Source of the DNA: Planctomicrobium piriforme
GTDB taxonomy: Bacteria > Planctomycetota > Planctomycetia > Pirellulales > UBA1268
Assembly (NCBI GenBank): GCA_945871035.1
Contig: CAMBUD010000002.1
Coordinates: forward strand, 40,529-104,528
DNA: 64,000 bases
Direction: 5' to 3'
Positions 8,693-18,900 of this stretch are shown piece after piece; the first letter of the stretch is position 1, and every line of letters begins with the position of its first letter. A program made the position numbers and the translations under genes. Under the pieces are notes generated by a model that saw only the letters and a program-made list of their open reading frames with translations, searched no databases and was not told the DNA's origin.

Positions 8693-9687
8693 TCGACCTT
8701 CAGTCGATCCATTTTTTTAATCAATGCAGCAGCGCTTGATCGCACATCGGCAACCGGGTCTTGCTGAAGTGCCTCGACGCGAGCCCGCACATGGCTCGGC
8801 AGTGATTGATTTGTGGCATCGACCAAGAGGGCGACTCCGCGCACTGCATTGACAACAATCAGGGCCCGCCTGTAACGCTTGGACTGCGCAGCCTCGTCGA
8901 CCGTGCGTGCATCAGCTATTGGCAGGTCTGGAAGGGCGAGCATTTCGACAAGTGCTTCCAGAGAATCGTCTTGACCTAAGCGTGCAAGCCCCAACGCAGA
9001 ATTAAAACGCACGTCCTCGACTGGATCATTAGAAAGTTCAACCAACCGCTCGGCTGCGCCCAATCCACCGATGACACCCAGCGCAAAGGCTGCCGACGAA
9101 CGCAAGGCGGCATCCTTGCTGCGGGAGGCGGCCAGGGCAGCGTCTGTGATGGCGGTCGGGGCATCGGTTGCACGATCGGCTGCAATCAGATTCGTTGTCA
9201 ACACCGAGAGTGCCTCGACGGCCGCACGGGCTGTCTGCGCATCAGCGGTTGCTTGTGCGCATACAACGAGCGGTTCTATAGCCGTTTGTATGGAGAATTC
9301 TCCCAGCGCTCGACAGAGGTACAGGCGCAGTGTTTGCGACTGCTCGTCGGTTCGGCCACTCTTGACCTCATCAGAAAGAATGCGGCCAAGTTCCTTGGCG
9401 AGCACCTCATCAGACTTGAGTTTTTCACCACCCGGACCACGCAGATCGTTGGCGAGATTCAAGGCGGCCTGCCAACGGCCTTCGTTGTTGCGTCGCAGGG
9501 TCCGGACATAAGCCTGCGGATCGTTGCCGAGATGCGCAAGCCAGTGGAATGACAACCACACGCAGACGATGATGAACACGATCAGTCCCGGTACCAAAAA
9601 CAACTGCACCAGAAAGGTGGCGTTGGGTGGTTCCACCGGGGGTAGCGAGTCGTCCTGCATGAACGAGCGATTGGGTGTATCTGCCAT
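8677..9687 (-). CDS. Membrane-anchored HEAT-repeat protein
   Basis: A 336-residue protein with a short N-terminal tail, one transmembrane segment near residues 25-50 (LFLVPGLIVFIIVCVWLSF), then helical repeats. ALRSSAAFALGVIGGLGAAE, DPVEDVRFNSALGLARLGQ and DPVADVRSSAAALIKKMDR are clear HEAT/Armadillo-type units. HEAT solenoids bind proteins, so this is probably a membrane-tethered scaffold. The ATG at 9687 gives MADTPNRSFMQDD. The frame is open to 10176 but runs over the divergent ligase gene, so the longer form is unlikely. No catalytic motif is seen. Confidence 0.85.
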   Translation of the reverse strand: MADTPNRSFMQDDSLPPVEPPNATFLVQLFLVPGLIVFIIVCVWLSFHWLAHLGNDPQAYVRTLRRNNEGRWQAALNLANDLRGPGGEKLKSDEVLAKELGRILSDEVKSGRTDEQSQTLRLYLCRALGEFSIQTAIEPLVVCAQATADAQTARAAVEALSVLTTNLIAADRATDAPTAITDAALAASRSKDAALRSSAAFALGVIGGLGAAERLVELSNDPVEDVRFNSALGLARLGQDDSLEALVEMLALPDLPIADARTVDEAAQSKRYRRALIVVNAVRGVALLVDATNQSLPSHVRARVEALQQDPVADVRSSAAALIKKMDRLKVDPTVQ

Positions 9688-9762
9688 GCGCTTTGAACCG
9701 TTTCTAAACAGATGAGTTGTGATCGATAAAAAGAACCTGACAAAGTCTAGGGGAGCGGGCCA

Positions 9763-10599
9763 GTGCGTCAACGTCCAGACAGTATCGAAATTGACGGTAT
9801 TGCAACGTACCCGCTGCGAGCCGAAGCCCCGGCAGCTGTCGGCGCACGTGCCGGTGAGCCGGCAGAGTGGCTGGCTGCCGACTTGGAATCTGTTGAAGAA
9901 AATCTGGCACTGGATGAAGCCCTTTTGGAGGAGGCCCATGAAGGACTGCTCACCACGTCGGTGGTGCGCACGTGGATGGCAAAGGCGCCGGTGGTGGTGG
10001 TGGGGTCGTCGAGCCACGTTGACACCGAGGTTGACCGCAGTGCCTGCGCTGCACTGGGGGTGCGCATTGTGCGGCGCCCAACTGGCGGGGCCAGTGTGGT
10101 ACTGGGTCCGGGGTGCCTGATGTGGTCTGTTGTCACGCCCTATCCACAGGGGACACCGACCATTGAGCAACTGCATACATCACGGCTCGAACCGCTCTGC
10201 CGCATGTTGAGCCGTACGTTACCGGTCAGCAGAGGATCCATCGAGCGTCGAGGGTCGAGCGATATTGTGGTTGTCGACGCACAAGTTGTGCGCAAGTTTT
10301 CGGGTAATGCGTTACGCGTGAAGCGCAATGGCGTGCTCTACCACGGCACTCTACTCGACAATTTCAACATGGATACGGTTGCGCGATTGCTGCACCATCC
10401 GCCTCGTGAACCCGACTACCGCACCCGCCGCTCGCATCTCGATTTTCTGACAAATCTCAACTTGGGACAGGACGTGCTCGAGCAGGTTGTGCGCCAGGCC
10501 TTTGCCGCAACAGTGGCCCGGAGTGATTGGCCCCAACACCGCGTTGAAAACCTTGTGCGTCAACGGTATGGCCAAGTGCATTGGACCGACAGACTCTGA
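9763..10599 (+). CDS. Lipoate-protein ligase A / biotin-lipoate ligase family protein
   Basis: A 278-residue member of the BPL/LplA fold, which attaches lipoate, octanoate or biotin to acceptor lysines through an acyl-AMP. Diagnostic segments are VRIVRRPTGGASVVLGPGCL (about 100-120), the RRxTGGG-type loop, and VRKFSGNALRVKRNGVLYHG (from about 176), in which the Lys contacts the acyl-adenylate. The GTG start at 9763 has GGGGAG seven bases before it. It is divergent from the HEAT gene with a 75-bp gap. No lipoate-dependent dehydrogenase is nearby, so ligase and amidotransferase roles cannot be separated. Confidence 0.88.
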   Translation: MRQRPDSIEIDGIATYPLRAEAPAAVGARAGEPAEWLAADLESVEENLALDEALLEEAHEGLLTTSVVRTWMAKAPVVVVGSSSHVDTEVDRSACAALGVRIVRRPTGGASVVLGPGCLMWSVVTPYPQGTPTIEQLHTSRLEPLCRMLSRTLPVSRGSIERRGSSDIVVVDAQVVRKFSGNALRVKRNGVLYHGTLLDNFNMDTVARLLHHPPREPDYRTRRSHLDFLTNLNLGQDVLEQVVRQAFAATVARSDWPQHRVENLVRQRYGQVHWTDRL

Positions 10600-10930
10600 T
10601 CCCGTGCACTGTGTGCAGCCTAAGCAGCAGTCCGAATTCTTTCTGCAGACTGCCAATTTGGAAAACTGTGCGGTCTGGACTAACAGGGCAACTTAGCTCG
10701 ACCTATTGGAATATTCCGCAGAGAGAGATTATCGACGGCGTCGTGATCTTAAGGGCCATGGTGAGCCGAATGAGACTAGTGGTAGAAGAAATCGGCAGGC
10801 GGAAGCTGGTGAAAAGATGAGATTGGGTTGTTTCAAACCAGCCTTTCTTTATCAGTGATTCCTCAGTAATGTTCCGCCCCCGACCGACAAGATGTCGTTC
10901 AAGTTACCCTGCAACAGGAGGTTGCCTGCC
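10600..10930. other. Intergenic, no gene recognised
   Basis: 331 bp between the ligase and a small conserved-looking gene. Only short frames without ribosome sites are present. I see no tRNA and no convincing terminator. The downstream end carries the AGGAGG of the next gene. Confidence 0.6.
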
Positions 10931-11200
10931 ATGCGTTTGCACATGAATGCCGCCGATGTCCGGCATCTCGTTACCCGATACTTTCTCGATCTTGGCGCTG
11001 ATGCCATGGAAGTGGCCGACGTTCAGGAAAATATCCGCATCGACCGCGGCCGCTGCGTTGCCCGTTGCTATCGGCTCGAGGAAATGTTTGCGATGTGGCT
11101 GATTGAGGTAGGTGTTCTGCAGTTTTATGATGCGGACGGCGAGATGCTGCAGACGGTCAATCTCTTTACCGAGCTACAGCCGCAACGAGCTGCTGCCTGA
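10931..11200 (+). CDS. Small hypothetical protein (89 aa)
   Basis: A perfect AGGAGG nine bases before the ATG at 10931 makes this a real gene, and it is preferred over a longer frame from 10892. The product begins MRLHMNAADVRHLVTRYFL and includes VQENIRIDRGRCVARCYRLE and MWLIEVGVLQFYD. It is mixed alpha/beta and acidic to neutral, with no signal peptide. I do not recognise a family. It ends just before the glycosyltransferase-like gene on the same strand, which may be co-transcribed with it. Confidence 0.75.
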   Translation: MRLHMNAADVRHLVTRYFLDLGADAMEVADVQENIRIDRGRCVARCYRLEEMFAMWLIEVGVLQFYDADGEMLQTVNLFTELQPQRAAA

Positions 11201-11257
11201 TTGGGGATTGAGCGGGCGGCATGCCGTTCCACGAAAAGAGTTGCCCGTGCGGGGTTC

Positions 11258-12307
11258 ATGATGATGCCGGACACCAAGCCGAATCCAATTCAGCTTTCGA
11301 TTGTTATCCCGGCGCCAACCGATACGGCCGCCCTTGAGGAAACTCTCGTAAGCGTCTTGGAAAATCGACCAGATAACTCTGAGATCGTGGTCGTGCTGGG
11401 GTGTGAGTATGGCGACCCCTGGAACATCCGCGAAGAGGTGCGGTTCATAAAGTCTCCGGCGGGATCGAGCTTAGTGGGTTGTATCAACCTCGGCATTTCC
11501 TCCTGCCGGGGAGCGGTTATCCATGTGCTCGCAAGTGGGTGGCGGGCTACGCCGCATTGGACAGATGCTCCTCTGCGTCAACTCGCCAGCACAAACAACG
11601 TTGGTGCGGTCATCCCCTTGGGGGTGAGTCCCAACGATCAGCAGCGGGTTGTTTCGGCAGGCATTCGCTACGGCCGCGGTGGCAGACGCGTGGTGTTGTC
11701 TGCCACTGGTCCAGTGAACGTTGCGAGCTTTTCGCTACCGTCGACTGCCAGCGCTTTGCTGGCCCCTGTAGCCCCTACATTAGAGGCAGGGTTTTGGCGT
11801 GCTGACGTTCTCCAGTTAGTAGGTCCGGCTTTTTCAGCTGCCTGCGGCGACAGCGCTGCCGATGCCGACATAGCTGTATCGCTGGCTTGCAGCGGATTCA
11901 GCGTTGTCGTGGAATCGGCATCGCGCGTGGTAGCACCTCGGCCATCACAGCCACGCGGTGACGCATTTACTGCAGGCGTGCATGCTGAACGGCTGTTCTG
12001 GCGATCGATCGCCGCTACGCCGGTGCTTTGGTCACTCGTTCTGCACGTGCTTGAAATCGTTCGTCATGCAATCGCTCGGGCACCTTTGGGCACGCTGCCA
12101 ATGCTTGCCGGTAGGGCCATCGCCCTGCTGCAGTTTGGTGCGTACGTACCCCGCTACAGACAATTGCGTGTTCTGAGGCAGCAGGCGGCGATGGCTGAGC
12201 AACCAGATGCTGGGCGCACGCTGCGATTGGATCATCCCCACAACCCGGTCGGCCATTCCAAACTCCAAGCGCCCGCGGCACCCGCGTTGCTGCGGCGTTC
12301 GGCCTGA
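11258..12307 (+). CDS. Glycosyltransferase family 2-like protein without an obvious DxD
   Basis: A 349-residue protein whose N-terminus IQLSIVIPAPTDTAALEETL and SEIVVVLGCEYGDPWNIREE follows the GT-A nucleotide-binding pattern of GT2 enzymes. NLGISSCRGAVIHVLASGWR sits where GT2 enzymes carry the xxDxD metal motif, but reads LASGW, with no acidic pair. The C-terminal 100 residues are hydrophobic/basic (SLVLHVLEIVRHAIARAPLG) and may touch the membrane. The ATG triplet at 11258-11266 leaves the exact start open. It may be a degenerate or non-catalytic glycosyltransferase relative; confidence in activity is low. Confidence 0.6.
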   Translation: MMMPDTKPNPIQLSIVIPAPTDTAALEETLVSVLENRPDNSEIVVVLGCEYGDPWNIREEVRFIKSPAGSSLVGCINLGISSCRGAVIHVLASGWRATPHWTDAPLRQLASTNNVGAVIPLGVSPNDQQRVVSAGIRYGRGGRRVVLSATGPVNVASFSLPSTASALLAPVAPTLEAGFWRADVLQLVGPAFSAACGDSAADADIAVSLACSGFSVVVESASRVVAPRPSQPRGDAFTAGVHAERLFWRSIAATPVLWSLVLHVLEIVRHAIARAPLGTLPMLAGRAIALLQFGAYVPRYRQLRVLRQQAAMAEQPDAGRTLRLDHPHNPVGHSKLQAPAAPALLRRSA

Positions 12308-12434
12308 CAAAGCAGTTGCGACCTTTCCGCCGGCAACGTTACGAGGCCAGGCCGTTGCAAACCGTGATAGCCGCCCCCTGTTGTGCAACACTCAGCAGGC
12401 TGAGCATACTAAGGACGGCATGGATTGCCCGATT

Positions 12435-12508
12435 GTCTCCGTAGCTCAATTGGATAGAGCGTTGGCCTCCGAAGCCGAAGGTTGCAGGTTCGAGCCCTGC
12501 CGGGGATA
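12435..12508 (+). tRNA. tRNA-Arg (anticodon CCG)
   Basis: A full cloverleaf can be drawn. The acceptor GTCTCCG pairs with CGGGGAT (two wobble-type pairs and a terminal G-T). The D arm is GCTC/GAGC. The anticodon arm TTGGC/GCCGA has the loop CTCCGAA, which places CCG at 34-36. The T arm is GCAGG TTCGAGC CCTGC. The discriminator is A at 12508 and CCA is not encoded. The anticodon CCG reads Arg codon CGG. Confidence 0.95.
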
Positions 12509-12731
12509 TTGATCTGCAGCGGTTCCGACTCGGCACCAGCTTTTTCGGGTGAATCGTGCTGCAGTCCCCTGCGTAATCGCCCCTGTCGGTGCAAACTCGT
12601 TCGCTTTTGTTTATGCCCAATAACGACCGATTTTTACAGCCTGCCACACCGGCTACGGTATCATTCGGGTGGGCGATTTTCTGGCATCGTTTGCTTGAAT
12701 CAGCGCACCAGTCCAGAGGAGTTTGAGGCGG

Positions 12732-13199
12732 ATGCCAAAGCAGATTTTTTCTAGTTTTGATCTGTTGCTCGTGCATGTAATTGCCACGGCATTGTTGACG
12801 GGACTCATCTGGAGTTTACAGATTGTGTACTTTCCTTCTTTGGAGGGATGGAAGCCAGAATCATTTGGGGATCTTCAAACTGTTGGCCTATTGCACACAG
12901 GCTTCTTGCTCATGCCACTGATGTTTTTTGAGGGCATGACAGCGGGCCTTCTTTTGATGTTTCGCCCCCGAGGCGTGCCAGCGTGGTTTCTGTGGGTGGG
13001 AGCAGGTTTGGTCGCTGGAATCTGGCTGAGTTCGTATTGCATTCAATTCCCTTCGCAAGCGCGGCTCGTCCTTGGCTGGGATGCTCAAACCCACGCCCAA
13101 CTGGTCGACGGAAACTGGGTCCGCACGACACTTTGGACAGTGCGTCTTGTGTTTCTCACCATTGTCCTGCGGCTGGCCGCAGGGCAAAACAAAGGCTGA
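12732..13199 (+). CDS. Small integral membrane protein (four TM helices), unknown function
   Basis: 155 residues with four hydrophobic segments: [61 protein letters not shown] and [15 protein letters not shown]. The pattern of short loops with VYFPSLEGW after TM1 and [11 protein letters not shown] before TM4 resembles a family of four-helix membrane proteins common in planctomycetes, recalled from memory and not verified. GAGGAG ten bases before the ATG at 12732 supports this start. It follows tRNA-Arg, and its stop is 12 bp from the end of the convergent decayed gene. Confidence 0.75.
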   Translation: MPKQIFSSFDLLLVHVIATALLTGLIWSLQIVYFPSLEGWKPESFGDLQTVGLLHTGFLLMPLMFFEGMTAGLLLMFRPRGVPAWFLWVGAGLVAGIWLSSYCIQFPSQARLVLGWDAQTHAQLVDGNWVRTTLWTVRLVFLTIVLRLAAGQNKG

Positions 13200-13211
13200 G
13201 CTTTGCCGGCT

Positions 13212-13943
13212 TTAAGGGCTGCGTAGAAATGCAAGCAGTGCCGCTTTGGTGCGAATGTCCTGCAGATCTAATTCGACCGGGGGAGCATCTTCATGCGATT
13301 GCATCAATGGCTTTACCAGTGGCAACGCTTGGGGCACGTTGCGTCAGCAGTTCACTTTTTTGGGGGGGTGAATTGCGATGTTCGCGGCCAGTTGGGTGGC
13401 AGTCGACGCATTTACTGATGTCTGTGACTCGCTCCTCACGATGCTTGCGTTCCATCTTACCGTTCCATCTTTCCCCGGTCGTGCTTGTGGCACCCAAAAC
13501 AGGAATACGCTCGCACATCGATCGCCATCGGGCAGTTGTAACTGCAGATGCCGCACTGCACACAGCGACTCGCGTCGGGCACCACCTGTGCCTCGGCCAG
13601 AGTTGCGTGTTGAGAGTCAAAGATTGGTGCTCCAGGGTGGCTGTCCGGTTTTTGCATTGTGACCGGCAGTGCTTTCCCTTGGTACGGACGAGAATAGCAG
13701 CGCTTGTGAATCACCGGCTTCGCTCCAGTCGGCCGCTCCGGGCGCAAGCACGAGATGCGACGTCGACAGCGTTCCCTGCTCGATCATTTGCTGCAAGTCG
13801 ATCAGCGAAACTGGCCCGGCAATCAATTGGCCGTGAGAGTAATACCACCGACCTCGAACAAGCGTTATTGAAGTCAGAGCAGCCACGCTCAGGGCCAGGG
13901 CAAAATAAACTTTTCTGGCAACTCCTTCGGGGTAAGGCTCCAC
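13212..13943 (-). pseudogene. Decayed GYF / 4Fe-4S / CxxCH cytochrome-like gene with several frameshifts
   Basis: On the minus strand, adjacent frames encode pieces of one protein. From 13943 (GTG) there is a TM segment (VYFALALSVAALTSITLV) and a GYF_2-like domain (RGRWYYSHGQLIAGPVS, HLVLAPGAADWSEAG). In a second frame there is a ferredoxin motif CVQCGICSYNCPMAIDVR and a heme motif CFGCHKHDRGKMER, ended by a stop at 13457. A third frame continues through KHREERVTDISKCVDCHPTG, giving the CFGCH...KMERKH...CVDCHPTG spacing of small multiheme cytochromes. A fourth piece, VELDLQDIRTKAALLAFLRS, ends at 13212. The second break coincides with a 13-bp tandem duplication (13448-13473). A T6G7 run (13356-13368) lies near the third. 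Assembly error cannot be excluded. The original role was probably membrane redox. Confidence 0.65.
13448..13473. repeat. 13-bp tandem duplication causing a frameshift
   Basis: cgttccatcttac followed by cgttccatctttc (12 of 13 identical). The unit is not a multiple of three. It shifts the frame of the minus-strand cytochrome-like gene between KMER and KMERKH, so the KMER coding stretch appears twice in different frames. Confidence 0.85.
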
Positions 13944-14423
13944 GTCAGGTCAGGAGGTCAATTGAGGAGAGGGTTCGCTGATTCAATAGCGATTCGCAAT
14001 AAAAGCTCTATTTAGTCCACGCCGCTTGGTCCAACATCTGCCGCACATTTTGGCTCTGTCTTTCGAACTGCCTTTTGAGTGCGGTGCCGTCCATGGCGTT
14101 CGCGATCTGGCCCATTCCGATTTTTACAAGTGCTGCTCAATCGAAAACAGAAAGAGTGTTCGCGAGCATTGCTAGCGCAGTCGTCGCGCCTGGCAATTAA
14201 AGTCTCCGGCCAGAGCCCGGCACGGCTGAAGAAAAATATTTTCGCTGCACTGTTTAACCCTCATCGACACCCTAACTCCTTCGCTTTCAATGCGTTGAGT
14301 GCCGTGCGACAGAATCGGCTGAGAATTTTTATCTGCCTAACGCTGGATTTTTTTCCCCGCTGCCAAATAGGCTAAAGCCTGTGTTTCTATGTGTGTCCTA
14401 AAATAATTGGAGTCTCTCTATCG
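13944..14423. other. Intergenic; possible short coding remnant
   Basis: About 480 bp without a confident gene. On the minus strand, 14008-14115 encodes a 35-residue frame, MGQIANAMDGTALKRQFERQ followed by 15 more residues and TAG. Its codons look gene-like but it has no ribosome site and only two further in-frame Ala-rich codons upstream before a stop. It may be the tail of a lost gene. Nothing else is recognisable. Confidence 0.35.
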
Positions 14424-14720
14424 ATGCCTATGCGTACACTCTTCCTAACCCTTGTGCTGTCGGTTTTTTCCTGCACGGTTCAAGCACAAACTGCTACTAC
14501 TTCTACCACCACCACTGCCCAGCAGGACGCTGAAACAATGGCACGCACTGGAGTCCTAAGGCATTGCGGACGCTCTGGCGGGGCCGTTGAGGGAATTGGT
14601 TTTGGGCAAAGCCGGGAGTCGGCAATCCGCAATTGCTGCTACTGGGGAAATCGCAAGCCCAAGGAGATCGGCACCTGTCGAGGCCCACGCGGCTGGTTTG
14701 CCTGCGTGCGCTATTGGTAG
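14424..14720 (+). CDS. Small secreted Cys-rich protein
   Basis: About 98 residues with a clear signal peptide (MRTLFLTLVLSVFSCTVQAQ), a Thr-rich stretch (TTSTTTTAQQ), and a compact C-terminal domain with Cys in LRHCGRSGG, IRNCCYWGN, GTCRGPRG and FACVRYW. The motif GIGFGQSRESAIRNCCYWG looks conserved in kind (a G-x-SRExAIRNCC signature) and resembles small exported planctomycete proteins, from memory. The five Cys suggest disulfides. The starts ATG 14424 and 14430 are both possible; GGAG lies about 11 bases before the first. Function unknown. Confidence 0.75.
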   Translation: MPMRTLFLTLVLSVFSCTVQAQTATTSTTTTAQQDAETMARTGVLRHCGRSGGAVEGIGFGQSRESAIRNCCYWGNRKPKEIGTCRGPRGWFACVRYW

Positions 14721-14762
14721 GCTCACCCCGTGGTAAGCACACCCCGTAGTAGGCTCACCCCG
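14715..14762. repeat. 16-bp tandem repeat, 3 copies, spanning a stop codon
   Basis: tggtaggctcaccccg, tggtaagcacaccccg and tagtaggctcaccccg. The first copy contains the last codon and the TAG stop of the secreted Cys-rich protein gene. Confidence 0.9.
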
Positions 14763-14893
14763 CACACAATAGCCAGTAGCCAACCGGCCGATCGGTGCGC
14801 AACAAAATTGGGCTCCTGCCTGCCCGGGCAAGAGACTGGTGTTATCGTTACGGTAAACAATCCCTCGCAAAAGCACCGGCCGGACGTCGCAGG

Positions 14894-15844
14894 ATGAAAC
14901 GCGTTTTAGAACTTTCTGCCAACGCCTTTCCGCTCTGGGTGCTGGCTGCCTGCACTGCGTCGCTCTTGAAGCCCGAACTCTTCACGTGGTTTCGGGGCGA
15001 GGCAATCATCGTGGGACTAGCTGTGATCATGCTCGGCATGGGGATCACGCTCTCGTTGGATGATTTTGCCCGTGTCTCCTCGCGGCCTGCAACCGTGGCT
15101 GCTGGCTGTATCGCACAGTTTCTCATCATGCCCACCACCGGCTGGCTCGTGGCGTCGCTGATGGACTTAGAAACTCCCTTTGCTGTGGGCCTGATCCTTG
15201 TAGCGTGCTGCCCCGGCGGCACGGCCTCGAACGTCGTTACCTACATTGCAAGGGCTGATGTTGCGCTCTCTGTGGTGATGACAACCTGCACCACAATCGG
15301 GGCAGTCGTCCTCACGCCGTTGCTCACCAAGTTGCTTGCCGGTCGGCTCATTGAAGTGGATGCACTGGGACTTTTTTTCTCCACCCTGCAAGTGGTGGTA
15401 TTGCCGGTGGCGGCCGGCGTGGCGATCAACCGCTGGCTGCCACGCACAACGCAAGCCATAGCGCCAGTGGCACCGCTGGTGAGCGTGATCCTGATTGCAA
15501 TGGTATGCGCGAGCATCATCGGCCAGAATGCCGCGGCTGTAGTCTCAAGTGGTCCTAAGTTGTTGGCCGCCGTCACCCTGTTGCACACAACGGGCTTTGT
15601 TGTTGGGTATCTCTTTGCGCGATTGTTGGGCTACGAAAGCATCGTCTCGCGTACCATCTCAATCGAGGTGGGGATGCAAAACTCCGGGCTGGGTGTGGTG
15701 CTGGCCACGAAACATTTCCCCGCCGAACCGCTGACGGCCGTCCCCTGCGCAATCTCCAGCGTGATCCACTCCGTAATCGGAAGCATGCTAGCTGGCTGGT
15801 GGCGGCTCGAAAAACCACTACTCAAAAGCCGCTTGTGGGTATGA
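14894..15844 (+). CDS. Bile acid:sodium symporter (BASS/SBF) family transporter
   Basis: A 316-residue protein with about ten hydrophobic helices. Family marks are LAVIMLGMGITLSLDDF near the N-terminus, ILVACCPGGTASNVVTYIAR (the crossover motif with Pro-Gly-Gly and Asn that binds sodium) and IEVGMQNSGLGVVLATKHF (second crossover helix). BASS proteins import organic anions with sodium; the substrate here (bile-acid-like, pyruvate or pantothenate type) cannot be told from sequence. The ATG at 14894 starts the TM-containing N-terminus; a longer frame from 14795 has no support. It appears monocistronic, upstream of the large mosaic cytochrome gene. Confidence 0.9.
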   Translation: MKRVLELSANAFPLWVLAACTASLLKPELFTWFRGEAIIVGLAVIMLGMGITLSLDDFARVSSRPATVAAGCIAQFLIMPTTGWLVASLMDLETPFAVGLILVACCPGGTASNVVTYIARADVALSVVMTTCTTIGAVVLTPLLTKLLAGRLIEVDALGLFFSTLQVVVLPVAAGVAINRWLPRTTQAIAPVAPLVSVILIAMVCASIIGQNAAAVVSSGPKLLAAVTLLHTTGFVVGYLFARLLGYESIVSRTISIEVGMQNSGLGVVLATKHFPAEPLTAVPCAISSVIHSVIGSMLAGWWRLEKPLLKSRLWV

Positions 15845-15928
15845 TTGGTATTATAGTTGAGTGTATCCTAGAGTTTTATCTGTGGTTTTATTCCCCTTGC
15901 TCCACCACAAGAAAGTGAACGCTGACAG

Positions 15929-18900
15929 ATGATACGACGTCGACCGTGGATGCTGGCACTGCCCCTGATGCTCGCTGGTCTGTTGGCGGGGTCTGTGCAA
16001 AGTGCCGAACCTTTGCTGCAGTTGCGCAGTGGTGATCGGATTTCCTTTATCGGCAACACGCTCGCCGACCGCATGCAGCACTCGGCATGGCTGGAGACCT
16101 ACCTCCACGCTCTCCATCCTGATCTGGACCTTACAGTTCGCAACCTCGGATTCTCCGGCGACGAGTTGAAACTCCGCCAGCGCGAGGAAAATTTCGGCAA
16201 TCCCGACCAGTGGCTGGCCAAGACCAAGGCGAGCGTGGTCTTTTCGTTCTTCGGCTACAACGAAGCCTTGCGTGGGCCGGCCGGCTTGGAGGCCTTTCGC
16301 AGAGACCTTGCCGAAACAATCGATGGGATGCGCAACCAAAAATACGACGGCGAGTCTGCGCCGCGACTCGTGTTCTTTTCCCCGCTGGCCCACGAAAACC
16401 TGAAGAGTCCGAATCTGCCAGACGGGGCGGCCAACAATGAGAACCTGTTGCTCTACACACAGGCCATGCAGGAGGTCTGCAAAGCCAAGGACGTTGCCTG
16501 TGTCGATCTCTTTACGCCCACGCGTCAACTGTATGCCACTGCTCCCAAACCGCTCACTCTCAACGGCATCCATCTGCTCGATCATGGCGATCGAGCCGTG
16601 GCCGATCTGATCGTGAAGGAGTTGTTTGCTGCTGCAAAAATCACAAAAAACGACGCGGAATTAGAGCGGTTGCGGCAGGCTGTGCTCGACAAGAATTACC
16701 ACTGGTTTAGTCGTTATCGCGTGGTCGACGGATACAACGTCTTTGGTGGTCGCTCCAAACTGGCGTGGTTTGGGCAGTCGAATGCCGATGTCATGATGCG
16801 CGAGATGGAAATTTTTGACGTCATGACCGCCAACCGCGATGTGCGCGTTTGGGCAGTTGCCCGGGGCGGCGATCACACCGTAAAGGACGACAATCTGCCG
16901 GCTCAAATCGAAGTCAAAACAAATATTCCCGGCAAGCTCGCGGAAGGAAAGCACGAATATCTGGAGGGCAAAGAGGCGATCGATCGTATGCAGATCGCCG
17001 CTGGAATGCAGGTCAACCTTTTCGCCTCCGAGGAAATGTTTCCCGAGATCGTCAACCCTGTGCAGATGGCGGTGGATCCCAACGGGCGGCTGTTTGTTTC
17101 GGTCTGGCCATCCTATCCGCACTGGAATCCGACCGAGCCCCGGCGTGATAAAATCGTGTGCCTGCCCGATGATAATGGCGACGGCGTAGCCGATCGGTGC
17201 GTCACATTCGCCGATGAACTCAACAGCGTAACCGGCTTTGAATTCTGGGGTGGTGGCATGCTCGTCGCTGCATTGCCTGAAATCTGGTTTCTGAAAGACA
17301 CCGACGACGACGGCAAGGCCGATCTCAAGATTCGCATGGTGCAGGGATTGAGCAGCGCCGACTCCCACCACTCTGCCAACGCCATGCTGGTCGGACCGGA
17401 CGGATGGCTGTACTGGTCGCGTGGCATCTTTAACGTGGCCGCAATAGAAACACCAACCCATACATTCCGCTCGGGGGAAAGTGGCGTGCATCGCTTCAAC
17501 CCGCGCACGTTTGAGATGGAGTTTCATTTTCCGATCGGCCCCAATCCCCACGGCGATGTTGTCGACCAATGGGGGTATCAGTTTGCCAATGACGGCACCG
17601 GTGGCACCGGTTCATACGTCAATCTGGGACACGGCATCGGCAATAAGCAGTGGTTCAACAAGCGCGTTCGCCCCGTGGCGGCGACGGGGATTCTTTCGAG
17701 CAGCCACTTTCCTCCAAAGAATCAGGGCAACTTTCTGATCTGCAATTGCATCGGCTTTCTGGGTGTCCTGCAGCACGAAGTGACCTACAACGGTGCCGAC
17801 ATCACGGCGACCGAGATCGAGCCGATCCTCGTGTCGAGTGATCCAAACTTTCGACCCACCGACGTGGAAATCGGTGGCGATGGTGCGCTCTACGTTTCGG
17901 ACTGGGCCAACGCCATCATCGGCCACATGCAGCACAACATGCGCGATCCTAATCGCGATCATGAGCATGGCCGCATTTATCGCGTCACCGCCAAAGATCG
18001 GCCCCTTCTCAAGCCCATGAAGCTTATCGGCAAGCCGATTGCCGAAGTCTGCCAAGCGTTCCTCGCGCCAGAAAACGGCGTTCGCTACCGGGCTCGCCTC
18101 GAACTCAGCGGTCGGCAGGCGGCGGACATTCAGGCGGCGGTTGGCACTTGGGCGCGGTCGCTCGATCCAGCAAAGCCCGACCAAGCTCAAGCACTGCTGG
18201 AATGCCTCTGGGTCTTTGAGGAGCATCGTCTGCCGAACGGAGAACTGCTCAAGACGGTCTTTTCTGCCGCCGAACCGCGCGTGCGGGCCGCAGCCATCCG
18301 CACGCTTGGCCACTGGGGGCCGAAGATATCCGATTGGGAGCCGACGCTGAGCGCCGCTGCCCGTGATCCCTCCGCTCTGGTACGTGCCGAAGCCGTCAAG
18401 GCGGCTGTCTCATTCGAAGGACCCGCAGCCGCAGATGTGATCTTTGAAGTCGCCACGCGGCCCAGCGATCCGGAACTGGATACCGTTCTCAAGTATGCCC
18501 GCGGCAAGATCAACATCGATAAGATCGTGCAAGACGCTGTGGCCACACAGAAACCGCTGTCAAAAGCAGGGCAGATTTTTGTCATGCGCAATGCCAGTGT
18601 CGATGATCTTCTCAAGCTCCCGCGTTCGGAGGCTGTTTACGAGGCGATTCTGGGCCGTTCAAACGCATCGGTTGCGGCGTTGAAGGAGTCACTCGTCGGC
18701 CTAGCTGAATTGCGCAAGACAAGCTCACTGCCCATGCTGCTGGACCTCATCCAGCAACGCGACGCAAGCGGTGAAGTCGAAGCGCTCGATGGGATTGGGC
18801 GGTTGCTCGCCGAACAACCGCCTGCCGATCTGAGAAAAGTGCGTGGGAAGATTGAACGATTGGCGACCAAGGCGGCAATGGCCCAATCGCGACAGCTCGC

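Noticed and set aside
12983..13981. A 332-residue open frame on the plus strand opposite the decayed gene
   Set aside because: It has no ribosome site, overlaps the small membrane protein gene, and its sequence is Arg/Ser/Cys-rich noise. The minus-strand pieces carry recognisable domains.
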